A stretch of 64,000 nt of DNA. Origin: Plutella xylostella (taxonomy: Eukaryota; Arthropoda; Insecta; Lepidoptera; Plutellidae). The first letter of the stretch is position 1, and each line of letters begins with the position of its first letter. Below the pieces are notes generated by a model. It ran no database searches, was not told the origin of the DNA, and saw nothing but the letters and a program-made list of their open reading frames with translations. Positions 1 to 10,185 of this stretch are shown piece by piece. The DNA is taken from assembly GCF_932276165.1 (NCBI RefSeq), contig NC_063986.1, positions 880,501-944,500 on the forward strand. The letters run 5' to 3'. Made by a program: the position numbers and the translations under genes.

Positions 1-3000
1 AAATTATCGGTGTGTGTGAAGCGGATTGCAACCTGGTGGCTGAAGAGGGGATCGATACTAAGGTACCGATAAACTATGTTTTTGAAGACTGATTAGTGAT
101 TAACCCTCCTCAGAATTGGTGACTGATTGAATACGTCCACGCTAACTTCAACAAGTCATTATCATCAGTGGGTAATCACACACACACACACATCCATTGG
201 ATATATGGATATAGGACTTCCACAACCACTGCTCGCTACCTATCTATGGTCGACGTATGCCCGTGGTCCCCACTCAAGAACTCATTTGTAGTCATCGAAT
301 GCCTTCCCCTGGCAGGGGATCGAATTTCTCACCTTGGAAGTCTAGTCATAGTCACTAACCACTATGTCATCTTTTTATTAGGTACATCTTGTAGTCCTAT
401 TTACTAACCCCCTTATTCATAGAGAAGTTACAAAACGTTTTAACTAATAAACTGTTTTGTCCCTCTCTGTCAAAGAACAAATTGTTCTTTGTCGGAGAGG
501 GACAAAACAGTTTATTAGTTAAAACGTATTGTAACTTTTCTATGAATAAGGGGGTAATATTATAAAGGCGAAAGTTTGTGAGTATGTGTGTGTGTTTGTT
601 TGTTACCTCTTCACGCCAACTAACTGAACCGATTTAAAAGAAATTTGGTATGGAGTTAGCCGACACCCTGGATTAACACATATGCTACTTTTTATCCCGG
701 AATTCCCACGGGAAAACCTTTTTAAGGCGAAGCGAATCTCGCGGAACAGCTAGTTAATCAATATAATTACTTATGCATTTCCATCCACAGGCGTTATACG
801 ACTACAAAGCGGGCAACAAGGGCAGTGCTAAAGGCTTCCCGGGCGCCAAGGAGTCTGGTCCGGAGCTGCTGTTCCAGCAGTGCGACATCCTGGTGCTGGC
901 CGCTCTAGAGAAGAGCGTCGATCAGGACACCGCTGCTAAGATCAATTGTAAGGTAAGGTTAGAAATAGAGATGTGTGTGCCACCCCAGCGGCAGCGTGTA
1001 GATTGCTGACCATACGACGACGGAAGAAACTTAAGCAGAAAGGGTTTCTTTTCTTTAGAAGGATTTTGGAAAACCAGCGCTCTGGCTGTGGCCTTCATTG
1101 CTTACATTACAGCACACGCTGAGCTGGTGCCTCTCTGATGCCCTCTTTTGGCAAGAGTATTAAGCGATATATCTGAAGCGATCTTACATACTGGCCACCT
1201 CAGTCAACTGTTTAACTTTCTACGAGTACATACAAAGCCGGCAACAAGGGCAGTGCTAAAGGCTTCCCGGGCGCCAAGGAGTCTGGTCCGGAGCTGCTGT
1301 TCCAGCAGTGCGACATCCTGGTGCTGGCCGCTCTAGAGAAGAGCGTCGACCAGGACACGGCTGCTAAGATCAATTGCAAGGTAAGGCCGGCAATAGAGAT
1401 GTGTGTCGTGACAGCGTGGGGTTTTCTGACCGTACACTACGGCAGAAGGAGTTTCTGCTGTATTCTGGCTGTGGCTTTTATTGCTTACATTACAGCATAC
1501 GCTGAGCTTGTGTCTTTCTGATGCTCAGTTTTTGCAAGTTTTTAAAGCGTTCTTTCTGATGCGATTTAACAGAATAGCGACCTCAGCCAACCCTTTACCT
1601 TTTGTCTGACACCTTTCTGTAACACCCTGTATAAATTTTAATATCGATGCTAGAACGGTAAAAACGAATAAGCGAGATTTTTTTCCGACAGTGAGTTTTA
1701 TACCTACTTACCTTCCTGGAACCCTTATTATCGAATATTTTCTTTACTTTTCAACGACTAAGTACACAATAATCTCCTCTTCCTCATGACCCCATCTCCT
1801 TCCCCAGATAATAGGCGAAGGCGCCAACGGCCCGGTGACGCCGGCCGCCGACACTGTACTCCGTCAACGAGAAATCCTCAGCTTGCCGGATCTACTCGCC
1901 AATGCTGGTGGGGTGACTGTGTCGTACTTTGAGTTCCTGAAGAATCTGAACCATGTTAGCTTCGGGAAGCTGAGCATTAAGTTCTGGAGGGATTCTAATA
2001 CTGCGTTGTTGGGTGAGTTTCGTTTCATCATAAAATCTTGTTCTTTGAGAATAGACTAGGTTTTGTCGCTGTGAAAAAGGAGCCAGTATCAGATTAGGTA
2101 GTTGTATTTTTTTATACCTTTACCGTTCTTTAATCCTCTCATAGCATCGCGTCTAATACAATGCAACATGAAAGATGAATAAGACAGGAGCCATTTTGTT
2201 TTTTTTGGACCTACCAGAATTAGAATCGAAAATGTAAATACTTTATAAAACTAGGAACATTGAACAATAGGCAGCCTTTTATCGCTTATATGGGCAAATT
2301 GTAACATGAAGGTTAATAATATCTTATTCTATCATATTCCAGACTCGGTAGAATCGTCTCTAAAAGCAGCCTCGATAGATGCCCGCATGTGTCCGACGCC
2401 GGTGTTCGAGACCATGATGTGTGGAGCTAATGAAGAGCATATTGTGAACTCTGGACTGGAGTATTCCATGCATAAGGCTTGTCAAGTGAGTATTACGAGT
2501 ATAGCTATGCGGATAAATAACCAATAATATCAAAATGTCGGTAGGTATAGACATAACTATAAGATGAGAGTTACTGCATAGGATTTATCGGAAGAATCGC
2601 ACCAAAAAGGAATTTATTCAACAGAAAACTAAGGTAACCCACATTTCTCAAAAAATTTGGAAGCTGAAAAAACAGTGAACTGGCCATATTTGCAAAACAA
2701 TCGGAAACCGTTGGGATATGACTCCTTGAGTGTAGGCTAATACAAACAGGACAGTTCAAGGTTTCGATATATAGGTAAGTGATAGAAGGATTGCTATACA
2801 ATCGTCTCTGAAAGCAGCATCGATAGATGCCCGCATGTGCCCGACGCCGGTGTTCGAGACCATGATGTGTGGAGCTAATGAAGAGCATATTGTCAACTCC
2901 GTACTGGAGAGTACTCCATGCATAAGGCATGTCAAGTGAGTATTATAGCTATGCGGATAAAGAAACAATATCAAAATGGCGGTAGGTAAGTGGGAGTAGG

Positions 3001-5106
3001 TAGGTATAGATAGGCATAGCTACGATGGGAGTAACCGCACATGATTTCTCCAAAATCGCAACAAAACTAAGGTAATTCATCAGAAAACTAAGTTAACCGA
3101 GAGCTCAAGTAGCAGTAAACCGGCCATATTTGCAAAAAATCGATAACTGATTAGGCTATGACTCCTTGAGTGTAGACTACGAACAGACAGCCTAAGGTAT
3201 TTATATATAATGCTGTGATATGATGAATGATAAATAGGTAGAATCATCTCTAAAAGCGGCATCGATAGCGCGCATGTGCCCCACGCCGGTGTTTGAGACC
3301 ATGATGTGTGGAGCTAATGAAGAGCATATTGTGAACTCGGGTTGGAGTACTCCATGCCATGGAAGTAATAATACAACAGGAATGCGCACTCACCAAAATG
3401 ATGCAAACAAAAATAGATCTAACGAATTCACCTTAAGATTTATATTTGAAGTGAAAGAGGCCGCGAGCCGATAGAGAGGGTTACCACAGAGCCTTTCCTC
3501 TCTTTCTAACAATTGCCAGGATTTAGTTGTGTAAACTTTAGTAGATTTTGAACGAAGAGAGCTATGCAAAAAAAATATTAAATTAACTCATAGACTACTG
3601 TATATCATATCATTTTCAAAAACAAATTTATAATAAATCATTATAAACATGTAATTTTAATGAAATATTTGGTATTTGTATGAATAATAATTTCATAAAA
3701 AATATTGGTAGTTTTTCTAAATACTTTACGACAAGACCGAAGTTGTCAAGATGACGGATGACGTTTATACTGGTTGTGAGAGACGTTATGGTTAGGGTGA
3801 CCATTGTCACCATGACCATCGTACTTTTGAATCACTTTCCATTAATTAGGACCTGTTTCATTCAACTTTTTGTTTTATTTTATACCTAAGTATCATTAGG
3901 TATTATTGTGGCTGTTATTTTATAAGGCTGGTAAAGAGTTATGAGCTGTTGATTTTCTTGGTGATAGGTATGGGTATTATAAGATAATTTATCAAGCTTA
4001 AAACCGGCGGAAGCACTTAGGTTTAGATATTTTAACCTTGCGAGGCGTATTGAAGGACAGATTTAATTAAATTTAATAAGGTACCTACTTACCCCACATA
4101 AAATAGAATAGAATAGTAACGTGTAAATAAAGAAGATCCAATAAATACATTGTATTATACTTATTATAAAAATGTGTGTTGTTTGATTTCGCTCATCTTA
4201 TTATTTACGTCAATCCTAACTCTCTAATTAAAACCTATACAAATTTTACCTTCACCCCATTTGTTTACTCAACTTTTTGTTACTTTGTCATATCACCAAA
4301 ATACATTCGTCCCTACATTGCTATTGAATTTATGAACTGAATTATTCGAATAATAGGTGACTTTGAGACCATCGACACCTATTCGCGACATGATCGATTA
4401 GAAGTGATGTCTCATGAATTACCTAAAATTATGGTCACCAAAAATAGAAAGAGATGGAGGGCTCCGTGCTGACTATCTCTCTCGGCTCGTTTTTTTGGTG
4501 CAGTGCGCATTCCTGTTGTATTATTACTTCCATGCTCCATGCATAAAGCTTGTCAAGTGAGTGGTAGCTAGAGTCATAGACTAATATTAGTCTATGCTAG
4601 AGATAAACCTATAGCCCGTACAGAAAAAGAAAATGGATGAAAATGGCGGCCGTTATGTATGATAGTCTGATGAAGAGTTTCTCTGAAGGATCGCATCAGA
4701 AATTATATAACAGTCAGAGAACTAAGCACTCATAGTTCACAAAATATGTAAGCTGAAGTGGCAGTGGGCTTACGCCAGCCCCACACAGGTCAATGGGTCA
4801 AATCTAACGTCATTTTCTAGATCCACAATCCACATGTTGAACGAACGTTCGGGCCGAAGGCCAACGTGTGAAGCCAGCCTTATGGCACTTGTGGAACAGC
4901 TACTATTTTCCTTTTGTTTCTTTATCTCCGCGCATTAAATCCCACAGTTAACCATTATGTATGTAAAAACACCAATTTCTTTATTTCAGAACGTAAAGAA
5001 CGCGTGTCTGAAGCACAACCTGGGCTTGGACCTGCGCACGGCGGCCTACATCACCTCCATCGAGAGAATATTCGTCACGTACGACGAACACGGGCTGGCC
5101 ATGTAG
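1..5106 (+). CDS. Glutamate dehydrogenase-like protein, 3' half (diverged paralogue)
   Basis: Partial gene running in from the left edge. Coding exons: 1-62, 791-952, 1808-2012, 2343-2485 and 4990-5106 (stop 5104-5106). Phases fit throughout (0, 0, 1, 0), and donors are gtaccg, gtaagg, gtgagt and gtgagt. The joined product contains GDH family landmarks: GFPGAK, a CDI-x-AA-x-EK segment, the GEGANGPVTPAAD stretch (ATG-independent cofactor domain), NAGGVTVSYFE with NLNHVSFG, and a C-terminal helix NLGLDLRTAAY. These belong to the NAD(P)-dependent oxidative deamination of glutamate to 2-oxoglutarate, normally in mitochondria. The segment between TALL and NLGLDL is strongly diverged from typical insect Gdh (for example CPTPVFETMMCGANEEHIV), so I infer a paralogue, perhaps comparable to the testis-type second copy of flies. 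The N-terminus is outside the window. Two of its exons have nearby duplicate copies (separate entries). Confidence 0.88.
408..554. mobile_element. Foldback MITE, 147 bp, TAA target duplication
   Basis: Almost the whole element is one inverted repeat with ~65-bp arms. It starts cccccttattcatag and ends ctatgaataaggggg, with a short centre near 475-490. A TAA trinucleotide flanks both ends (405-407 and 555-557), which suits PIF/Harbinger-type MITEs. It lies in the GDH intron 63-790. Confidence 0.75.
556..754 (+). mobile_element. Lep1-like non-autonomous Helitron copy
   Basis: The sequence begins taatattataaaggcgaaag, contains the family phrases ttcacgccaac, ttatcccggaattcccacgg and ttaaggcgaagcg, and ends in cagctagt. 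Better-kept copies occur at 48327-48706 and 50249-50417 and reversed at 61752-61965. Assignment to Lep1/Helitron rests on recollection of the family. The remaining part of this 63-790 intron (63-404) holds only a short CA run and unidentified sequence. Confidence 0.6.
1231..1380 (+). pseudogene. Duplicate of GDH exon 791-952 (5' truncated)
   Basis: A second copy of the GDH exon, offset by 428 bp. It covers 50 of the 54 codons and differs from the functional exon by about four bases, all in third codon positions (gcg/gcc, gat/gac, acc/acg, tgt/tgc). The donor (aag|gtaagg) is kept, and about 200 bp of downstream intron is also duplicated but clearly more diverged. The 5' end is broken. The only nearby AG (1225-1226) would give the wrong phase, and the AG at 1202-1203 is followed by an in-frame stop. 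Hence it is probably not a usable exon, although its lack of amino-acid changes is notable. Confidence 0.85.
2800..2935 (+). pseudogene. Second copy of GDH exon 2343-2485, frameshifted
   Basis: Tandem copy of the exon encoding the diverged CPTPVFETMMCGANEEH segment, about 448 bp downstream of the original. It carries a +2 insertion after the codons for VL-E (around 2912-2918), which shifts the frame. The acceptor region is not conserved (the bases before it read gctatac instead of attccag). The 3' splice donor (gtcaa|gtgagt) and much of the following intron are retained. It is interpreted as a decaying tandem exon duplicate. Confidence 0.85.
3238..4556 (+). pseudogene. Third copy of GDH exon 2343-2485, split by a transposon
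   Basis: Third tandem unit, about 442 bp after the second. Exon-like sequence occupies 3238-3357 and resumes at 4543-4556, again ending in a perfect donor (gtcaa|gtgagt). It lacks one codon (the gat of IDARM) and has a frameshift near GL-E. The exon is interrupted by the 1177-bp TIR element at 3358-4534, flanked by the 8-bp repeat ctccatgc. It is therefore a dead copy; the intronic sequence downstream (4557-4790) matches the downstream parts of the other two units. Confidence 0.85.
3358..4534. mobile_element. TIR transposon, 1177 bp, 8-bp target duplication (hAT- or P-type)
   Basis: Near-perfect 33-34 bp terminal inverted repeats begin catggaagtaataatacaac and end with the reverse complement. 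They are flanked by the direct repeat ctccatgc (3350-3357 and 4535-4542), with the exon copy continuing seamlessly on both sides. An 8-bp duplication is typical of hAT and P superfamilies; the CATGG start fits neither consensus exactly. The interior is AT-rich with no recognisable transposase, so it is a non-autonomous element. Confidence 0.85.
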
Positions 5107-5456
5107 CGGGAACAGGCTACGGTCGGGGTTTACATGGCCATGCAGCGGGGACAATAAATTATTACCTTGATACCTGACCTTGGTAATGCCATAACCTAAA
5201 TTAGTTGTGACCCTGTAGTGGAACTTTCTGGTCTTGACGTGCCTGGTTTATACGTAAGGCTCTTGAAATTCGGATGTGATTTGCAAGATAATGTGATTAA
5301 TATTTTTTGTGGGTTTTACTAGGCTTGCTATAAATGTGTCTTATGAGTTCTGTAAATAAATTGATATACCTACGTTTGTCTCAAATATTACAATTATGAT
5401 TGTGTGGCGAATTTAAATTATTTCTTGTATTGTAAAAACTTTTTGCGTAACAACCT

Positions 5457-5462
5457 AATAAA
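5457..5462 (+). terminator. GDH-like gene polyadenylation signal
   Basis: An AATAAA hexamer lies about 350 bp past the GDH stop, and another (5353-ish, gtaaataaattg) lies closer. The convergent Gmer gene ends at 5569, so the two 3' UTRs are separated by only about 100 bp. A variant ATTAAA on the minus strand (tttaat at 5486-5491) could serve Gmer. Confidence 0.5.
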
Positions 5463-5568
5463 TTTGCAAAAAAATAACCACGCTTTTTAATAAAATATCC
5501 ATAATATATTATAATTAAACAACCATACATAACATAATACTTATCAACAATATCTAAAACATTAACAC

Positions 5569-8500
5569 TTACAACCTAGCTTTATCCTTATTACTCTTGA
5601 ACCAATCAACAGTTTCTTGAATGGCCTGATCCAAGGGGGTAAACTTGAAGTCTTTGTAAAGGCTTCTGAGTTTGGCGTTGGAAGCGGTCTTCTTGTATTG
5701 TCCGTCTGCCTTGGAGGTGTCATATACTATGCTTCCCTGGTAGCCGTGAGCTTTCTTTATAGCTTCCGCCATTTGGGCTATGGTCACTTCGTCTTTTTCG
5801 TCAACTGAAATGAAAAGATTGAATTGCTTTAGTGAGTAAAGTTAAATTTACTGTTAGTTTTGTTAAAAAAAATTGTCAGGCTGACTGACTTTCCACCAGA
5901 GCGGTGCGGGCTAACAACGCGGTGTGCGAGATAAAAATCGATCAATGAAATAGCAGTAAAATTACGCTCATATAATTTCATTGGACAATTGCCTCGCACA
6001 CCGCTCCGCTCTGGTGGACACTGGACAGGCAGCCTAAAGTTTCTTGTGTGCAGGAAATACATGAACAATTAACATAAGGCGCAAGATACATTGAAAATAC
6101 GTAAGATAAGGATGCGTCTCAAATAACGTCTATCTATAATAATCGCCTGTTGGATACATTTTAGCGACGTCTCTCTTCTTTGTAATTTCTCATATTTCTC
6201 GGGTCTCGTGTAACTCACCGCACAGTATGTAACTCAACACACATAATGTAACTCACCGCACAGTATGACGGGCTCCACTGAGTGGTAGTCTCGTAGCACC
6301 CACAGGAACAGCCGCGCGAGGTTTGAGTCTACTCACCGCACAGTATGTAACTCACCGAACAGCATGCAACTCACCTAACATGTAACTTAGCACACAGCAT
6401 GTAACTCAACACACAGCATGTAACTCACCGCACAGTATGTAACTCACCGCACAGCTTGTAACTCACCGCACAGTATGTAACTCAACACACAGTATGTAAC
6501 TCACCGCACAGTATGTAACTCAGCACACAGCATGTAACTCAACACACAGTATGTAACTCAACACACAGCATGTAACTCACCGGACAGTATGTAACTCAAC
6601 ACACAGCATGTAACTCACCGGACAGTATGTAACTCACCGGACAGTATGTAATTCACCGCACAGCATGTAACTCACCGGACAGCATGTAACTCACCGGACA
6701 GTATGTAACTCACCGGACAGTATGTAACTCACCGGACAGTATGTAACTCACCGGACAGTATGTAACTCACCGGACAGTATGTAACTCACCGGACAGTATG
6801 TAACTCACCGGACAGTATGTAACTCACCGCACAGCATGTAACTCACCGGACAGTATGACGGGCTCCACTGAGTGGTAGTCTCGTAGCACCCACAGGAACA
6901 GCCGCGCGAGGTCCCTCGAGTACACAAACTGGCGGAGCGGGCGGCCGCTGCCCAGCACCGTGAACGTGGGCTCATCTGGAGGATTAGATAAATTTAGTTA
7001 TTTCTGTAGTGAGCTTTGCCAAATAGCGCCTCTGGCTGGCTGTACACTCTAGTATTCGTTGCTTATCGTGCAGTTTTGTCGAGAGTCTAGACTAGACTAT
7101 GTTTCGGAGACTATAGTCACCGCGAAGTATCTCACATACATTTTATATGGAGACTCTCAAACAGCTCACACTGCGATGCTGGTATTCTACGCGTAAATGT
7201 ATGTGATGTGAGCTACTTCGCGGGGACTATTCTCCGAGACTCAAGTCTCCGAGACACAAATAGTCCCCGCGAAGTAACTCAGATACATTTACGCGTAGAA
7301 TACCAGTATCGAAATGGGAGAAGGGCCTGTAGCGACACATGTTTTAGTCATGTTTTGCAATGTAAGCTTTTTGGTAACTTCCAGTAGCGATCAAGACGCT
7401 AGTCGTCTCGCGCCTCCACTTAGATAACACACATATAAAATTTAATTACTAAATTCAGTAAATAGTTTGGCCTCAAGAAATCACTGCATTCGTCAATTAT
7501 CATTAACCCCATAGTCACCCACGTTAATTCCCTAAAGGCCTAACGAGAAAGAAGACAACGTACCGATCCCGTCATGCATCCGCCTGATCAACGCGGGCAC
7601 GACGTGGCTGGACGTGAGGGAGAAGTTGTCGTGTGGCCCGAACACGTTGCACGGGATCACTGATGTGAACACGCGCCCGTGCTGCTCGTGGTAGCCCCTG
7701 GAATTATATACAGGGTGTTGGAAAAGTGATACACCATCATCAGTCAATAATCATCCACTGCTGGACATAGGCCTCTCCCAAGGAGTGCCATAACACTTGG
7801 TCCTCGGCCGTCCTCATCCTCAAAGTGGTACACTAAGCTGAAAAGGGTTGAGGGTGACTCAGGATGTCATTCCCGATTTCGCAGCTCCCTGGATTCGAAA
7901 ACTTAAATTTATTGTTTCACCAACGCAGAAAAATAAGCATGTGAGAATTCACAAAATATTAGGTTTTAACATAGATGTTCTATATTTTTAAGCTGTTTTA
8001 TTTGATCCTCTTAGAGCGGTGGTAGCTCAGTCGGGCAAGCGCCCGCTTCTCACGCCAGAGATGCGGGTTCGAATTCCGGCGCTGACATGCTACCAATGAG
8101 TTCTTTTCTGAATTTAAGTACAATGTATACCATCGCTCTTACGGTGAAGGAAAACATCGTGAGGAAACCTGCATATCTAGATTTAGCACATCTAGATATG
8201 TGAACCCACCAACCCGCAGTGGACCAGCGTGGTGGGAAAATAGTCCAAGCTTAGGAAGGCATCAGTTTAGACCTTGGGGATATGCACAAAGGTTCCATTC
8301 GAGAGAGCCAGGTGCAGGTACTGTTACCCCCACAGAGAATAGAATAGAATAGAATAGATCCTCTAAAGTGAATCTTCATGATTCCATGTGATTTAAAACA
8401 GAACATGTTATCAAAACAAGCCATTGCCTACCTGTTCAAGACATCAATCATCCGTTTTGCATAGCTGTAACCATAGTTTGAAGAATGCGGGGGTCCATTG

Positions 8501-9659
8501 TGGACCTGAAAAATTTAAAAACATAAGACTGTGGTTAAACTAAATGTGGTTTTAATATAGAGGCACTAATGGTAAAGATCATAGTTTATCATTTCAGCAC
8601 ATTTCACATACATGTCATAAAAAATAATATCCAACTTACCATGGTCTCATCAATAGGGTAAGTGGTCTTGTCTGGGAAGATGCAGGTGGAGAGACAGGAG
8701 ACAACCTTCTTGACATCACTCTTGTAGCTGGCACTCAGGACATTGTCATTGATTGCCATGTTTTCCCTCTGGAATTAAAAACAAAGTAATGAGGGTTGTG
8801 TAAGTCATAGTTGAATCTTTGTTCATATTCCCTTATTTTCAGCACAGCCAGCCTAAGCCCAAGCAGCTTTGCCCAGCAATCAAGTAAAAAAAGCTTTTCA
8901 TAATAATTATCCAAAACAATGGGTAGGTACTGTGAGAATTAAATTAAATAGCTCTCTTGGACCTTTTTACCATCCTTGTCCTTATCCCCCATATCAAGTA
9001 CTTACAAAGAAGTCGAGATTGTGTGCCATGTTGTGGAACAGGCCCCCGACCATGGCCGCCAGATGGATCACATGTGTGGGCCGGTGCTTCTCAAACAATG
9101 CCTCCGTCTGAGCTTTGTCCCTTTCAAAAGAAAATTACATTTACTTGTGAAGTTAGCATTCTTGCTGTTTGGGTCATCTCAGTAAAAATGTGTATCAACG
9201 AAAGTGTAGAAACTGAAAGAACAAACTTAAAATACCACATAGTTAGGGTTGAAGAATCAGCTGAAAACTTTTGAATAACTGATGTTACAAGTAAAACAAT
9301 CAATATGAAAAAACGTAGGTAGGCTTTATCCGCAGGTCTCGGGTTTCGAAACAGTGCTCGAAAGATAGCAATGTTGCTAGTGTATCATTACTACTAACCT
9401 AGATAGAAGAGGGTTTGTTCTAGAAATACAAAGCACAACTGCATACTCATCCTCCTCCTACTGGTGGCAGATCAGTAGAGGAGTGAGTTTAAAAGATATC
9501 TTACCTCAAGTCTGCATCTTTAGACCCACAAAAAATCCAAGTCTCATTTTTAGATGCATCTGAACCACTTTGCTTTTCCTCTTCAACCACGGCTCTTATT
9601 GCCTGCCCAACCAGCCCCGAGCCTCCAGTTACAAGTATCACACTCTTATCACCACTCAT
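5569..9659 (-). CDS. Gmer: GDP-L-fucose synthase (GDP-4-keto-6-deoxymannose epimerase/reductase)
   Basis: Complete gene on the minus strand. Coding exons: 9659-9505, 9120-9006, 8768-8640, 8505-8432, 7697-7564, 6975-6847 and 5804-5569. They total 972 nt, giving 323 aa against about 321 for human GFUS. All introns are GT-AG and phases match (2, 0, 0, 2, 1, 1). The enzyme is a cytosolic short-chain dehydrogenase making GDP-L-fucose from GDP-4-keto-6-deoxymannose with NADPH. Visible motifs are the Rossmann fingerprint VTGGSGLVGQ near residues 9-18, the catalytic serine in CLSTCIFP, the YSYAK catalytic Tyr/Lys pair, and NVFGPHDNF. The start is chosen at MSGDKSVILV because an acceptor (tatctttacag) abuts the ATG, implying a non-coding first exon upstream. 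The last intron holds an unusual minisatellite that recreates the exon 6 donor. Confidence 0.95.
5878..6035. mobile_element. Foldback MITE in Gmer intron 6
   Basis: Inverted arms read aggctg...ccaccagagcgg on the left and ccgct(c)tggtgg...cagcct on the right, about 30 bp each, with a 100-bp centre containing a second pairing (gcggtgtgcgag against ctcgcacaccgc). There is no coding potential. The family is not identified. Confidence 0.6.
6208..6850. repeat. ~19-bp minisatellite carrying repeated 5' splice sites
   Basis: A tandem array with consensus cagtatgtaactcaccgga (plus strand) and variants catgtaactcaacaca and ccgcacag, roughly 27-30 units, is interrupted by the exon 6 fragment at 6257-6322. 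It starts exactly at the 3' border of Gmer exon 6 (6847). Read on the coding strand, the commonest unit is ctgtccg|gtgagttacata, the same as the authentic exon 6 donor junction. Units nearest the exon are the most uniform and farther units are more variable, which suggests recent outgrowth from the donor. Confidence 0.9.
6257..6322 (-). pseudogene. Duplicate of the 3' end of Gmer exon 6
   Basis: Positions 6261-6322 are identical to 6851-6912, the last ~62 coding bases of exon 6 (encoding DLARLFLWVLRDYHSVEPVIL). The adjacent donor is also duplicated, in altered form (tgcg|gtgag instead of tccg|gtgag). The copy has no acceptor and is embedded in the minisatellite array, so it is an exon fragment and not an alternative exon. 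Confidence 0.85.
7174..7311. mobile_element. Hairpin MITE, ~138 bp
   Basis: Arms of about 65 bp: cgatgctggtattctacgcg on the left is answered by cgcgtagaataccagtatcg on the right, closing on a few bases near 7240. A second, diverged arm copy (cgcgaagtatctcacataca) lies just upstream at 7119-7145. The element sits in Gmer intron 5 with no coding content. Confidence 0.65.
7713..7965. repeat. Degraded mariner-type MITE relic
   Basis: The sequence cagggtgttggaaaagtgata at the left resembles the TIR of the intact element at 32923-33175 (cagggtgttgcaaaaagggt). A second related stretch (gtggtacactaagctgaaaa) follows at 7824. The ends cannot be fixed. Confidence 0.3.
8012..8356 (+). mobile_element. 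tRNA-derived SINE with 8-bp target duplication
   Basis: The head resembles a tRNA gene with a pol III A box (ggtagctcagtcgggcaagc) and B box (gggttcgaattcc). An unrelated body follows, and the tail is (gaata)n at 8336-8356. The direct repeat gatcctct flanks it (8004-8011 and 8357-8364). The acceptor stem does not pair, so it is a SINE and not a tRNA gene. A reversed tail fragment of the same family lies at 48215-48298. Confidence 0.8.
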
Positions 9660-9981
9660 CTGTAAAGATAAAAGTAGCATACTCATACGGAACAACGAAA
9701 AAGATAACCGAATATACCCACACCGGTAAAGTGTAATGTAGCAGTTGAAGATCGGTAATTATATGCTTTGTACCTTTTTAAGTCGATGGTATATGTTATC
9801 ACTGCACTGTACTAAAGAAATAATAACTAGGTAATTAAATTAATTCAATAGTTTCAAAAATATTTTGCGGTTTACAGCCTGCAGTCGTGTTTATTTTATT
9901 TGTCATTGTCAATGTCAAAACATTTCATAGAATAGTATTTGACAGCTGCTGTCAGTCAGAGTCAGAGATTACACTAACGTA
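9660..9981 (-). promoter_or_regulatory. Probable Gmer 5' UTR/promoter region
   Basis: The region upstream of the Gmer start contains the acceptor of an upstream intron (9660-9678 reversed), so at least one non-coding exon should lie here. No TATA box or initiator could be singled out. A short AT-rich stretch with ttgtcattgtcaatgtcaaa occurs at 9900-9920. The TIR element starting at 9982 bounds the region. Confidence 0.35.
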
Positions 9982-10185
9982 TAGTGCCACAATCTTATCT
10001 GTTCCGGTGACGACGTCGCTGTGATCGAATCCAGTGATGCCATCGATTAAATTTTATCTATTTGTGGTTTAAACGACAATGCATTTCTGCTATTACCTAT
10101 TGTTATAATTATGTACATTCATAAGTATAGATAAATCAAAATATAGGGTCGATAGTAAATCAATGTAAATTTAAACTGCCATGCA

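Noticed and set aside
4914..5177. 87-codon His/Gly-rich frame
   Set aside because: It is an out-of-frame reading of the terminal GDH exon 4990-5106, which has a proper acceptor and stop in another frame.
6330..6850. CRISPR-like array
   Set aside because: Units are contiguous ~19-bp tandem repeats without unique spacers, in an intron of an insect gene.
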